Origin: an uncultured Prevotellaceae bacterium
GTDB taxonomy: Bacteria; Bacteroidota; Bacteroidia; Bacteroidales; Muribaculaceae
DNA length: 64,000 nucleotides
Direction: 5' to 3'
NCBI GenBank assembly: GCA_900318345.1
Contig: ONKD01000014.1
Coordinates: forward strand, 1-64,000
Shown here: piece after piece, positions 33,519 through 41,724 of the stretch
Layout: each line of letters starts with the position of its first letter
Position numbering within the stretch: the first letter of the stretch is position 1
Notes under the pieces: generated by a model
The model's input: the letters and a program-made list of their open reading frames with translations, nothing else
The model's database searches: none
What the model was told of the DNA's origin: nothing
Made by a program: the position numbers and the translations under genes

Positions 33519-34214
33519 TTAGAAGTTATACTTTAATCCCATTCCCAAGGTGCTGGTTTTTATTGAATTATCTTTTAACATATCAACACTCAGAGCAAGA
33601 GAAGAACCATTCTTAAAAGAAACATCTTGCTGAATCAGAGCACAAGAGTTAATCAAATCGGCTTGTTTCTGATAATTGTGGGACAGAATCAAACAGGTGC
33701 CCCCTCCTATTATTGCAGCCCCCAAGCAGATACAACCAGGTATCAATAGTTCTGGATTAGAACCAAATTGACTACCATGTCCATTATCATAACGTTCTAT
33801 AGAATAAATGGTTAGAACCCCTCCTGCAATAAATAAAAGTCCACCTCCAAATAATCCGATTCTTTTCAATACTTTTGCTTTCTTTTGAGGTTTATTCGAA
33901 GCCATATCCATCAATACTAATGCATTGTCATTCATGCGCCAGAGGCCATCGTTCTGATTGCCAGGTTCATATTTATTATTCATGATAGACAGTTGATCTT
34001 TCCTGCCATTCTCGTAATTAATGGTGCTCACGTCCTTGAGGTTCATCACATAGTTTGCTCCATTCAAGTCACTCCACTTCTTGTAAACGACCTCGGTTGT
34101 TGTGAGATCCTGGACTCGGCATACAATGGTGCTGCCATCGGTCTTCACAATCACGTCCTGTGCCACAGCACACATTGAACACAACATCATCAGTGCCAAT
34201 AAAAACTTCTTCAT
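33519..34214 (-). CDS. Exported membrane protein of unknown function (leader-box regulon)
   Basis: 231 aa. A signal peptide (MKKFLLALMMLCSMCAVAQ) is followed by a small beta domain (D-V-I-V-K-T-D-G-S-T-I-V-C-R-V) with V-V-Y-K-K-W-S-D-L-N-G, seen in many Bacteroidota envelope proteins. Two hydrophobic segments follow (about 119-140 and 157-180), with a beta-rich end (G-M-G-L-K-Y-N-F). The conserved leader box lies exactly 16 bases upstream of its ATG. Confidence 0.7.
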   Translation of the reverse strand: MKKFLLALMMLCSMCAVAQDVIVKTDGSTIVCRVQDLTTTEVVYKKWSDLNGANYVMNLKDVSTINYENGRKDQLSIMNNKYEPGNQNDGLWRMNDNALVLMDMASNKPQKKAKVLKRIGLFGGGLLFIAGGVLTIYSIERYDNGHGSQFGSNPELLIPGCICLGAAIIGGGTCLILSHNYQKQADLINSCALIQQDVSFKNGSSLALSVDMLKDNSIKTSTLGMGLKYNF

Positions 34215-34230
34215 TTCTTTATGCCCTTAA

Positions 34231-34345
34231 TCCGTGTCGAGCGCAACTTTTAAGTTATTTATTATTAGTTTGTTTTTTAGGTTATGGAGGCACGCTGTTT
34301 GTGGGCCTCTATAGTATTAAGACACACTGGACGAGATATCTATCA
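34231..34345 (-). promoter_or_regulatory. Conserved leader, copy 1
   Basis: In the coding direction, a distal box TGATAGATA (34345-34337) is followed about 88 bases later by the proximal box AAAGTTGCGCTCGACACGG (ending at 34231), 16 bases before the ATG at 34214. The part between contains ATAGAGGC, shared with copies 2 and 3. The window 34346-34527 beyond it holds no gene. Confidence 0.7.
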
Positions 34346-34527
34346 CCTGATGTGAAGATTAGGGGCTACAAAAACGATTGCTATGGATTATAGAGCCCAA
34401 CAATCGTTTCACCAACCACAATCCCAGGATCGTAATGGACAATATTCATCCCCCCCAAAAAAGTGCGCCTCAAGACCACAGGTTATGAAGCCCGGCCAAG
34501 AGGCGCACAAGCGGGGTAAACACATCA

Positions 34528-35532
34528 TCAACGTATCAGTATCTTTTGTGAGCTGCTGCCTCGATTGAGCACATAGGTGCCAGGCGCCAGCTGCGGCATG
34601 CACTCCTCATTGCCGGCATAGACCAGCATGCCGTTCATGTTATAAACCTCAAGCATTCCCGATTGCTTGCCATCTGCAGCAATGGAAGTTACAGATGTGC
34701 TTTTTTTGTACTCAACATTGTGGTAGCTTGCATCAAGGGCGAAGTCGTAATTGGTGATAAGACCAAAAGCGAAGATGTAGAAATCGTCAATAACCAGAGA
34801 TCCGTCAGGGTTAAGGGTCATCGCAATCATATCCTCATCATAGCCATAGGGCTGAAATGATGATTGAGATGAAATCATGAACATACATTCCAAAAAGCAA
34901 CCAGTCATTGAGTAGTACCCAAGATCACTTGTGAAGGACAAGTCAATCTCGGCATGCTGATCATCAAACACATTGACTCTAAGCCCCTCATAGATCGAAC
35001 GGGTCAAATCAAATCCCGCCAACTCTGTAACATAATAGTATCCGTTTACCTCCTTGATTGTTATCGAGAACTCGCTAGGATAATCATAGTTTGACACAAA
35101 TTCCCGGTCAACAGTTGATGTCACCCTATAGGTGCCCGTCCAGTTGGGACCAGCTGAATCAGGATCAGAGCTCGTTACTGTCACTCGGCATGATGCCTTT
35201 ACTCCATTATCAGTCCAAACCGTAATCACAGCAGAGCCAACAGAGTGGGCAGTAACGACTCCGGATTGGGAAACGGTAGCCACATAATTGTTGTTAGAAT
35301 ACCATGTGAAAGACGTTGGATCGACTGCGGGACAAACAGTAGGCCTAAGCGTGTACGTTTCATTCACTTGAAGTGAGATTCTTGAAACCATTGTTACTCT
35401 TTCTACACCCTGGTGTAATGTCGTGTCCTCAAAAGCGTTAGAACCGGTAGAATTAACATCTGCTTTAGCATAATTGGTTACAGACATCACCGCCATCATC
35501 ACCGCCACTGTCAATAAGTTAATCTTCTTCAT
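34528..35532 (-). CDS. Exported Ig-like (BIG2) protein with type IX-like tail
   Basis: 334 aa. A signal peptide is followed by a bacterial Ig-like group 2 domain (about 45-118: V-N-E-T-Y-T-L-R-P-T-V and S-Q-S-G-V-V-T-A-H-S-V-G-S-A-V-I-T-V). An uncharacterised beta domain (about 130-270) begins W-T-G-T-Y-R-V-T-S-T-V. The tail (E-V-Y-N-M-N-G-M-L-V-Y-A-G, L-A-P-G-T-Y-V-L-N-R-G, K-I-L-I-R) is like type IX sorting domains. It is likely surface-exposed. A leader box lies 16 bases upstream of its ATG. Confidence 0.75.
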   Translation of the reverse strand: MKKINLLTVAVMMAVMSVTNYAKADVNSTGSNAFEDTTLHQGVERVTMVSRISLQVNETYTLRPTVCPAVDPTSFTWYSNNNYVATVSQSGVVTAHSVGSAVITVWTDNGVKASCRVTVTSSDPDSAGPNWTGTYRVTSTVDREFVSNYDYPSEFSITIKEVNGYYYVTELAGFDLTRSIYEGLRVNVFDDQHAEIDLSFTSDLGYYSMTGCFLECMFMISSQSSFQPYGYDEDMIAMTLNPDGSLVIDDFYIFAFGLITNYDFALDASYHNVEYKKSTSVTSIAADGKQSGMLEVYNMNGMLVYAGNEECMPQLAPGTYVLNRGSSSQKILIR

Positions 35533-35548
35533 TGTCTTATGCCCTTTG

Positions 35549-35666
35549 TCCGTGTCGAGCGCAACTTCTAATTGATTATTGTTTTAATTGAAAATTTCTT
35601 TGTTGTTCAAGCGCGCTTCATGTGCGCCTCTGTAGTAATAAGGCACATCCGCCACTAAATCTATCA
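35549..35666 (-). promoter_or_regulatory. Conserved leader, copy 2
   Basis: Distal TGATAGATT (35666-35658), then AGAGGCGCACATGAAGCGCGC, then the proximal box AGTTGCGCTCGACACGGA ending at 35549, exactly 16 bases before the ATG. Most of the 118 bases align with copy 3 (35977-36093). Confidence 0.75.
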
Positions 35667-35738
35667 TCAAGGCGGTTATCTTTTTGAAAATCTTGAATTA
35701 TGGTTACTATATGCTTATCCTGAAACCCTCACTGAAGC

Positions 35739-35777
35739 AGAAAACGGCCGACATCCCCTTGACATCGACCGCTTTCT
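35739..35777 (-). terminator. Terminator of the 46-residue peptide gene
   Basis: A 17-bp stem with four G-U pairs and a 5-base loop (35739-35755 with 35761-35777), 42 bases after the stop of the small gene on the minus strand. Confidence 0.6.
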
Positions 35778-35819
35778 CAGCGTTGATAGACCATTTGATT
35801 TCAGTCAAAAGCCTATCTG

Positions 35820-35960
35820 TTAATCGTGTACGTTTGATTCTACTTGAACACCTTCATGATTGGTGAACACTTCTTCGGATGTTAAACCACTTGAGAAAGC
35901 TGTAACAGCAGTTGTAAGTGCCATGACTACTGTAAGACCGAGAACGATTGTCTTCTTCAT
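35820..35960 (-). CDS. 46-residue exported peptide under the shared leader
   Basis: Reads MKKTIVLGLTVVMALTTAVT, then A-F-S-S-G-L-T-S-E-E-V-F-T-N-H-E-G-V-Q-V-E-S-N-V-H-D, then TAA. A clear signal peptide with an A-F-S cleavage context would leave a mature acidic peptide of about 24-26 residues. The gene has the conserved leader with the box 16 bases before the ATG and its own terminator hairpin, so it looks like a real transcription unit. The function is unknown. A secreted signal or a surface microprotein are possibilities. No cysteines, so no lipoprotein anchor. Confidence 0.65.
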   Translation of the reverse strand: MKKTIVLGLTVVMALTTAVTAFSSGLTSEEVFTNHEGVQVESNVHD

Positions 35961-35976
35961 TTTAGTTTACTCTAAT

Positions 35977-36093
35977 TCGTGTCGAGCGCAACTTCTAATT
36001 GTTTTTGTTTGAATGAAAAAATAATTTCGTTGTTGTGGCGCGCTTCATGTGCGCCTCTATTGTAATAAGACAGAACTGCCGAGTAATCTATCA
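35977..36093 (-). promoter_or_regulatory. Conserved leader, copy 3
   Basis: Distal TGATAGATTA (36093-36084), then ATAGAGGCGCACATGAAGCG, which can fold with the following GCGCC, then the proximal box AGTTGCGCTCGACACG ending at 35977. It lies 16 bases before the ATG of the 46-residue peptide. Confidence 0.75.
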
Positions 36094-36133
36094 TGGCGAG
36101 AGGTTTTTTCTAACGAAAGTTGCTCACAACAAA

Positions 36134-36168
36134 AGCGACTGCCATGAACTCTGCCCATGACAGCCGCT
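36134..36168 (-). terminator. Terminator of the 12-repeat TPR gene
   Basis: A 13-bp stem (36134-36146 with 36156-36168, two G-U pairs) is followed on the minus strand by TTTTGTTGTG. Confidence 0.65.
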
Positions 36169-36292
36169 AGAGCGGGATTCTGATGATGCGTTAAGTAACG
36201 ACGGTAAAGTCGTGGGTCCTCCTCGTCAGTCGAGTAGCGCCCCTACCTCAATAAACACAAGGTTTTGCCGTAGACCCAACATTATTTCCGAT

Positions 36293-38842
36293 TTATTGCC
36301 CCATCAACTTTTTCACCTCATCGATTTTTTCTTTCACTTTTTGGGTGTTAGGGTGTTCTGTACCTAAAGCTCGTTCACGAATGTCCAGTGCCTTTTGGTA
36401 ATATTCCAGCGCTTTATCATAATCTCCTTTGCTGTAGTAAACCATACCGATATTGTTATAGGATGTAGCGACATTGGGGTGATTTCTGCCCAAGACACCC
36501 CCCCAGATTTGGAGTGCCTTCTTCAAATACTCCATTGCCATGTCGTAATCCCCTTTCTTATTATAAACTAAACCAATATTGTTATAGGATGTAGCGACAT
36601 TTGGATGTTCAGTGCCAAAAACGCGCTCATTGATTTCCAAATCCTTTTGGTAATACTCTAGAGCTTTATCATAATCTCCTTTGCTGTAGTAAACCATACC
36701 GATATTGTTATAGGATGTAGCGACATCGGGGTGATTTCTGCCCAAGACACGCTCCCAGATTTGGAGCGCCTTCTGCAAATACTCCAGTGCCATGTCGTAA
36801 TCCCCTTTCTTATTATAAACTAAACCGATATTGTTATAGGATGTAGCGACATCAGGATGTTCAGTGCCGAAAACGCGCTTATCAATTTCCAGCGACTTCT
36901 GGTAATACTCTAGAGCCTTATCATAATCCCCTCTGCTATCGTAAACATATCCGATATTGTTATAGGATGTAGCGACATGAGGATGTTCAGTGCCGAAAAC
37001 GCGCTCACTGATTTCCCAATCCTTTTGGTAATACTCTAGAGCTTTATCATAATCTCCCATGTTGGAGTAAACATTTCCGATATTGTTATAGGATATGGCA
37101 ACATGGGGATGATCTCTACCGAAAACACGAACACGTATTTCCAGTGCCTTTAGGTGATACTCCAGTGCCATGTCGTAATCCCCTTTGCTACAGTAAACCA
37201 AGCCGATATCGTTGTAGCAAGTGGCGACACCGGGATGATCTGTACCGAAAACGCGCGCTCGAATTTCCAATGCCTTTTTAAAATGCTCCAATGCCTTATC
37301 GTAGTCTCCTTTTTGGGAGAAAACCCAACCGATAATGTTATAGGACATTGCGACATCGGGATGAACTTCACTTAAAACGTTCTTACGAATATCTAGTGCA
37401 CTATGCAAATACTCTAGCCCCTTATCGTAGATTCCTTCATTTGAGAAAAGCCAACCAATCTCATTATAACAAGTAGCGACATCGAGATGATCTGTACCGA
37501 AAACGCACTTTCGAATCTCCAATGCCTTCTGCAAAAGCTCCAATGCCCTATCGTAGTCTCCTTTGCCTTCATAAATCACACCGATATTATAGTAGCTTGT
37601 AGCGATATCAGAGTGTTGAGTGTCTAGAGTTTTTTCCTGTATTTCCAACGCCACCTGTAAATACACCAGCGCCTTATCGTATTCTCCTTTGCTGTAGTAA
37701 ACCATACCGATATTATTATAGGATGTAGCGACATTGGGGTGATTCAAACCGAAAACTCCCTTATCAATTTCCAGCGACTTCTGGTAATACTCTAGAGCCT
37801 TATCATAATCCCCTCTGCTATCGTAAACCAAGCCTATATCATTGTTGAATATGCTATACCATTCGCTTTGCTCTCCATGTTGGGCTATTGATTGACTTAA
37901 TCCTAATTGATAGTATTTTAAGGCCAAGTCATAATTTGCCAGATATTCACGAATAAAAATTCCTGCCTGTTGCTGCCATTCCACATTGGTCGTGTCAAGA
38001 TTGGCGCGTCGTTCCAGCCAGTAGGCGGCAGAATCATTTTGGAATTTGCCTTTATGGATGGTGAATTTATTATAGTAGTCCTCAGCCAGGTCGTTGAGTT
38101 TGAAATCGGCATCACGTTGTGATTGGGCAAGAAACTCGGCAGTGGCTTGGTTCAAATCTTGCTGTTCACGCAGTTCACGCTCTCGTTGGTCAAAGTCCCC
38201 CTTGCTGTTGATTAATGAATCGGCACGCTCCAGCTCGGCGTTCTCAATACACTCTAGAATCTGGCGGTTGATTTCGCTTAAGCCTTTATAGTCGGTCATC
38301 GCATAGCGCTCTGCCATCTCGTCAATCAACTTGATATATTTGTCGTAATCGTTACTCAGTCGACTACGCTCAGCGTAGTAAATCGAGTCGCTGATGGCCT
38401 TCTCTGCCAACTGGCGTTCCAGCTCGGCGATACGCGTCTCATAGGTCTTCTTGGCACGTGCAAAGGCTTTATCCTCAATCAACTTCTTGTCGCTGGCCAA
38501 CTGCTTGTCTGAAACCATTACAATTTCCAGCGGGACAGAGGCAGAATAGGAGTATTGGCGCCCCTGCAGATGCTTATCCACGAGGGTAAAACCGTTCTTC
38601 TGGACGCGTGATACCTTGAACGAGTCGCCTTGTCTCTTGCCCGGAATTGAAAAGGAGAACTTGCCACCTTTCTTGGTGACCAACGCATTAGGATATTCCA
38701 GGATATTCACGGTAACCCCGTCGATGCCTACACTTGGACGTTTTGCTTTTTCTAGAGTCCTGACAATCCCCTGCTGCTTTTGCGCCTCAGCTACGAGTGA
38801 AATGGCGAGGCATGCCATCACAATCAGTATAGTTTTCTTCAT
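36293..38842 (-). CDS. Exported TPR protein with twelve kinesin-light-chain-type repeats
   Basis: About 849 aa from MKKTILIVMACLAISLVAEA, a signal peptide. A carboxypeptidase-regulatory-like module (about 20-110) comes first. A coiled-coil with A-E-R-Y-A-M-T-D-Y-K-G-L-S-E-I-N-R-Q and A-D-S-L-I-N-S-K-G-D follows. A conserved D-S-A-A-Y-W-L-E-R-R-A-N-L-D-T-T segment comes next. Twelve 42-residue repeats (Y-N-N-I-G-x-V-Y-x-x-x-G-D-Y-D-x-A-L-E-Y) complete the protein. Several repeats are nearly identical in DNA. The first ATG at 38902 is rejected because it lies upstream of the -7 box. The N-terminal 300 residues are shared with 47468-49243 and 49302-51614. The likely role is a periplasmic scaffold or sensor. 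Confidence 0.85.
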   Translation of the reverse strand: MKKTILIVMACLAISLVAEAQKQQGIVRTLEKAKRPSVGIDGVTVNILEYPNALVTKKGGKFSFSIPGKRQGDSFKVSRVQKNGFTLVDKHLQGRQYSYSASVPLEIVMVSDKQLASDKKLIEDKAFARAKKTYETRIAELERQLAEKAISDSIYYAERSRLSNDYDKYIKLIDEMAERYAMTDYKGLSEINRQILECIENAELERADSLINSKGDFDQRERELREQQDLNQATAEFLAQSQRDADFKLNDLAEDYYNKFTIHKGKFQNDSAAYWLERRANLDTTNVEWQQQAGIFIREYLANYDLALKYYQLGLSQSIAQHGEQSEWYSIFNNDIGLVYDSRGDYDKALEYYQKSLEIDKGVFGLNHPNVATSYNNIGMVYYSKGEYDKALVYLQVALEIQEKTLDTQHSDIATSYYNIGVIYEGKGDYDRALELLQKALEIRKCVFGTDHLDVATCYNEIGWLFSNEGIYDKGLEYLHSALDIRKNVLSEVHPDVAMSYNIIGWVFSQKGDYDKALEHFKKALEIRARVFGTDHPGVATCYNDIGLVYCSKGDYDMALEYHLKALEIRVRVFGRDHPHVAISYNNIGNVYSNMGDYDKALEYYQKDWEISERVFGTEHPHVATSYNNIGYVYDSRGDYDKALEYYQKSLEIDKRVFGTEHPDVATSYNNIGLVYNKKGDYDMALEYLQKALQIWERVLGRNHPDVATSYNNIGMVYYSKGDYDKALEYYQKDLEINERVFGTEHPNVATSYNNIGLVYNKKGDYDMAMEYLKKALQIWGGVLGRNHPNVATSYNNIGMVYYSKGDYDKALEYYQKALDIRERALGTEHPNTQKVKEKIDEVKKLMGQ

Positions 38843-38875
38843 GTTTTTGGGTGTTTTATATCGGTTAACATTCTG

Positions 38876-38883
38876 CAAAGATA
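38876..38883 (-). promoter_or_regulatory. Promoter -7 box of the 12-repeat TPR gene
   Basis: Minus-strand TATCTTTG, 33 bases upstream of the ATG at 38842. Confidence 0.6.
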
Positions 38884-38933
38884 CAATACTATCGTGAAAC
38901 AATCATCAGTAAGTAGTGGAAAAGGCACTAAAT

Positions 38934-38951
38934 ACGTGTCGTGAGCAACTT
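38934..38951 (-). promoter_or_regulatory. Degenerate leader box upstream of the TPR gene
   Basis: Minus-strand AAGTTGCTCACGACACGT resembles the leader box AAGTTGCGCTCGACACGG. It lies about 50 bases upstream of the -7 box, not 16 bases from the start, so it may be a relic or a protein-binding site. Confidence 0.3.
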
Positions 38952-39021
38952 TGAGAAAGATTGTTAGTTACCTCTTCTAGCTGATTCTTATAGGATATAA
39001 AGTATCTCACTGCTATTTCAA

Positions 39022-39543
39022 TTAAAATGAGTGTTTTAAACCAATGTTTAAGAAACCCATGGTTCCTATTGGGATGAGTTCTGTGAATCCCCGCCACTTT
39101 TTCCCACCAAATTCCATGCCTACGAGTGAAACATTAATCATTGGGATTGCTTCCACTCCGTCTTCAAATCCAAATAGAACCCCTGCACCAACTTTGGAAT
39201 ACATTGCAAAATGCTTGTGATTGAACCAGTAAAAACGAGCAGTAGGATTGATTGTGAATAACGCTCCGTGGCTGCTTTTATCAGAATAATACTCGAATAT
39301 CCCCAACGCACCTAAACCGACATGTTTGCTAACATTATACAGATATTGGGCATGTATTTCGGGACCTGGTGAATAATCACCCTGACTCGCAATTGTCGCA
39401 AGCATCTCAATTCCAGATGGTATTCCAAATCCAAATGCCACTTCATGGCGTAAAGAAAAAGTGCCTTGTTCTTGAGCTGAACCATATATTGTTCCCCATA
39501 ATATCATTCCACAAACGAGGAGCCAGAATTTATATTTGTTCAT
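39022..39543 (-). CDS. Small outer-membrane beta-barrel-like protein
   Basis: 173 aa. A signal peptide (MNKYKFWLLVCGMILWGTIYGSA) is followed by alternating amphipathic strands such as H-V-G-L-G-A-L-G-I-F-E-Y-Y and F-A-M-Y-S-K-V-G-A-G-V-L-F-G-F. It ends I-G-L-K-H-S-F with the C-terminal phenylalanine usual for barrels. It follows 39583-40134 after 39 bases and probably shares its transcript. The size fits an OmpW/OmpX-like 8-strand barrel. Function unknown. Confidence 0.65.
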   Translation of the reverse strand: MNKYKFWLLVCGMILWGTIYGSAQEQGTFSLRHEVAFGFGIPSGIEMLATIASQGDYSPGPEIHAQYLYNVSKHVGLGALGIFEYYSDKSSHGALFTINPTARFYWFNHKHFAMYSKVGAGVLFGFEDGVEAIPMINVSLVGMEFGGKKWRGFTELIPIGTMGFLNIGLKHSF

Positions 39544-39582
39544 GACAGTTATTATTAGTATTAAGTGTGTAGATGCTGTTGA

Positions 39583-40134
39583 TTAGAAATAGCCTTTGCC
39601 GTAGCACTGGGTGCAGGTGATGTGGCTGTGGCCAGTCGATTTCATATAACTACGCTTGCACTCATTACAATAGACCTTATAGTCTTGAGTCCCATAAGTT
39701 GCAGGATAAAAATCTCGAACTATCTTACCTGTTCCATTGCACAATGAACAAGTATGCCGTGACGAGCTGGCTGATGTGCTACTGCTTGAAGATGAGCTGG
39801 TGTATGTGGATGAGCTGCTGCCGGTTTGAGCTGCTTTCGCATTCATTTCAATCTGAGCCTTGGTAGCCCAGTATTCATCGTAACTCATGGTCTGGCCCCC
39901 ACCGGTTGCTTGATACCACTCGTTGTGCATATTCTGTTTTGTCTGCGCAATGGCATAGTTGGGATCAAGAAGATAATCCATGCTGCCTGATCCCATCGAG
40001 GGCGCAGATGGCATGTAAGCTGCTGTACTGAGCAAGGCCAATCCACCCTCGGCAAACCCTTGCCAGAATTCACCGCTGCACGATGTCAACATCATTGATA
40101 CTGCAACCAGAAAGATGTAACTAATCTTCTTCAT
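39583..40134 (-). CDS. Lipoprotein with DnaJ-like zinc-finger motifs (leader-box regulon)
   Basis: 183 aa. Lipobox M-L-T-S-C-S at Cys19. The middle is a serine/threonine linker (about 105-127). The C-terminus has C-S-L-C-N-G-T-G-K, C-N-E-C and C-T-Q-C-Y-G-K-G-Y, the CxxCxGxG-type pairs of DnaJ zinc fingers. Such motifs normally bind zinc in the cytoplasm, so their presence on an exported lipoprotein is odd. They may act in disulfide or metal handling in the envelope. A leader box lies exactly 16 bases before the ATG. Confidence 0.72.
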   Translation of the reverse strand: MKKISYIFLVAVSMMLTSCSGEFWQGFAEGGLALLSTAAYMPSAPSMGSGSMDYLLDPNYAIAQTKQNMHNEWYQATGGGQTMSYDEYWATKAQIEMNAKAAQTGSSSSTYTSSSSSSSTSASSSRHTCSLCNGTGKIVRDFYPATYGTQDYKVYCNECKRSYMKSTGHSHITCTQCYGKGYF

Positions 40135-40150
40135 TGTCTTATGCCCTTTG

Positions 40151-40169
40151 TCCGTGTCGAGCGCAACTT
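40151..40169 (-). promoter_or_regulatory. Conserved leader box, copy 4
   Basis: Proximal box AGTTGCGCTCGACACGGA on the minus strand, 16 bases before the ATG at 40134 with the same GGGCATAAGACA spacer as copy 2. The distal half is weakly conserved here (only a partial GATG-x-TAGATGATGC match). Confidence 0.7.
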
Positions 40170-40292
40170 CTATTGTTGTTGTTAATTGTTTGTTTCTATC
40201 TGGTAGAGACTATACCCGGGCATCATCTAACATCCCAGTGGATAATTTTTCGTTTGTCGTACTCAATTCTTGAACATGGCAAATAAAACAGA

Positions 40293-40317
40293 TGGCCAAC
40301 TCAATAAGAATTGGCCA
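40293..40317 (-). terminator. Terminator of the BACON-domain gene
   Basis: A 7-bp stem (tggccaa, ttggcca) with an 11-base loop is followed on the minus strand by a T-rich run. Confidence 0.55.
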
Positions 40318-40342
40318 CCTGATCCAATCAATCTACGATTAC

Positions 40343-41536
40343 TTATAGGCTGACAACCTTGATGCTCCTCTTAAAGGCTTGAACTTCTTGAATTGTGGGC
40401 TTATCAGCTTTCATTTCGATGCCCCCGTTTTCATCAACCGCTGGAGCCTGGCGTTGAGGCGCTCGGGCGCTAGAGTACGGACCGCAGTAACCCCACTGGA
40501 TGTTTCCGGAGAAGATCTGTTGTGAATTCTGTCCCCATGTCCAGAAAAGAAGAGCAGTCTGGTCACTCCGGCGCGAGAGTTGCATCGATCCCTCTTTGTT
40601 GGTGGGTTCTAACGATTGCTGTTTGATTCCATCGTTGATGACATGTGCTAAGAAAGCCGTAGATAAGGCATTGTTCATCAGATAATATGCTACAGATGTC
40701 GCTGTATTATCATCGTATTCGTCAAGAGAATAACAATAGTAGTAATGGTCACAGTGTGTATTCCTTTGAATATCAAATGTCCATCGACTCGATTCTCTCT
40801 TGAAGTTGCCGACAAAAGCATCATAACTCGTAGAGCTGGATTTGGATTTGAATTCATGTTTGAAGATTGGTCCATATTCCTTTTGGTCGTTATAAGCCAC
40901 GGCAACATAGACATAGTTGGTGTTCGGTGCCGGCAATACATAATCAGCATAGTCATACTCATCAGGGCTGAATGCAGTCTCGGTCTCCAAATCACGTTTA
41001 AAATCTTCATCAGTCCATGCCTTCACGCCATCAGCATAATAACAAGCGTAATGGAAGCCTTTCACATTGCCCACAAACTCCAGGTCGGCATAGTAGCCAT
41101 CAGACATGATGGTTTCATCTTTTATACTAATATACAATGGCTTGGCGCCTGGCTCTTGAGTAATAGTGATCGATTGTGTCGAATTGCCAGCTTTGATGGT
41201 AAGTGTGACAGGACGTGATTCAGCAGATTCATTCGCCCTAAGGGTTTCAAGATTGACTTGAGTCGTTCCTACACCGCTTTTAGCTGATACAAACAACCAC
41301 TCTTCTTCTCCTGAAATTGACCATGTCGTGTCGGTATTGATGACAAATGAGGCTTTTTCTCCTTTTTTACTGTTCATCTTCAAATCCGTGGGTGTAACAG
41401 TCAACACCGTTTCCTTGCTCTCTTGTTCAATATAATTTGCCAAGAGCTTGTCATCATCTTCTTCACACGACGCAAACATCATTGTTGCCATTACTGCAAG
41501 TGCTACAGCACTAAGATTGTTCATAAACTTTTTCAT
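40343..41536 (-). CDS. BACON-domain lipoprotein
   Basis: 397 aa. Lipobox M-M-F-A-S-C-E-E. A BACON domain (about 42-130) shows L-T-V-T-P-T-D-L-K-M, T-D-T-T-W-S-I-S, W-L-F-V-S-A-K-S-G and S-I-T-I-T-Q-E-P-G. A second uncharacterised region (about 133-370) has many aromatic residues (H-Y-A-C-Y-Y-A-D-G-V-K; Y-Y-Y-C-Y-S-L-D-E-Y). BACON domains are found on surface proteins of gut Bacteroidota and are thought to bind host or dietary carbohydrates. No leader box was seen upstream, unlike its neighbours. Confidence 0.8.
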   Translation of the reverse strand: MKKFMNNLSAVALAVMATMMFASCEEDDDKLLANYIEQESKETVLTVTPTDLKMNSKKGEKASFVINTDTTWSISGEEEWLFVSAKSGVGTTQVNLETLRANESAESRPVTLTIKAGNSTQSITITQEPGAKPLYISIKDETIMSDGYYADLEFVGNVKGFHYACYYADGVKAWTDEDFKRDLETETAFSPDEYDYADYVLPAPNTNYVYVAVAYNDQKEYGPIFKHEFKSKSSSTSYDAFVGNFKRESSRWTFDIQRNTHCDHYYYCYSLDEYDDNTATSVAYYLMNNALSTAFLAHVINDGIKQQSLEPTNKEGSMQLSRRSDQTALLFWTWGQNSQQIFSGNIQWGYCGPYSSARAPQRQAPAVDENGGIEMKADKPTIQEVQAFKRSIKVVSL

Positions 41537-41670
41537 TGTTCTAATTATTTAAATGATTAATAATGTAAATATCATCGCTAAAAGCCATTGTCAATAGCAA
41601 TCCTATTGGTAGGCGTTCTGTAATGTGGAGACTCATGATTGACCATTTCTAACACTTGGATGCGCAAAAA

Positions 41671-41700
41671 AACGGAAGACATTTGATAACGCCTTCCGTT
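41671..41700 (-). terminator. Rho-independent terminator of the sigma-factor operon
   Basis: An 8-bp stem (cttccgtt, aacggaag) is followed on the minus strand by seven T residues, 24 bases after the operon's last stop. Confidence 0.85.
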
Positions 41701-41724
41701 CCATATCTTGAGATGAATTTTATG

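Noticed and set aside
34298..34318. T7-promoter-like string (TAATACTATAGAGG) in leader copy 1
   Set aside because: It lacks the full T7 promoter sequence, and copies 2 and 3 have different bases there. No T7-like polymerase is present.
36340..37850. Regular 126-bp repeats that could be mistaken for a CRISPR array
   Set aside because: The repeats are long, contiguous without spacers, and code in frame for 42-residue TPR units. No cas genes are present.
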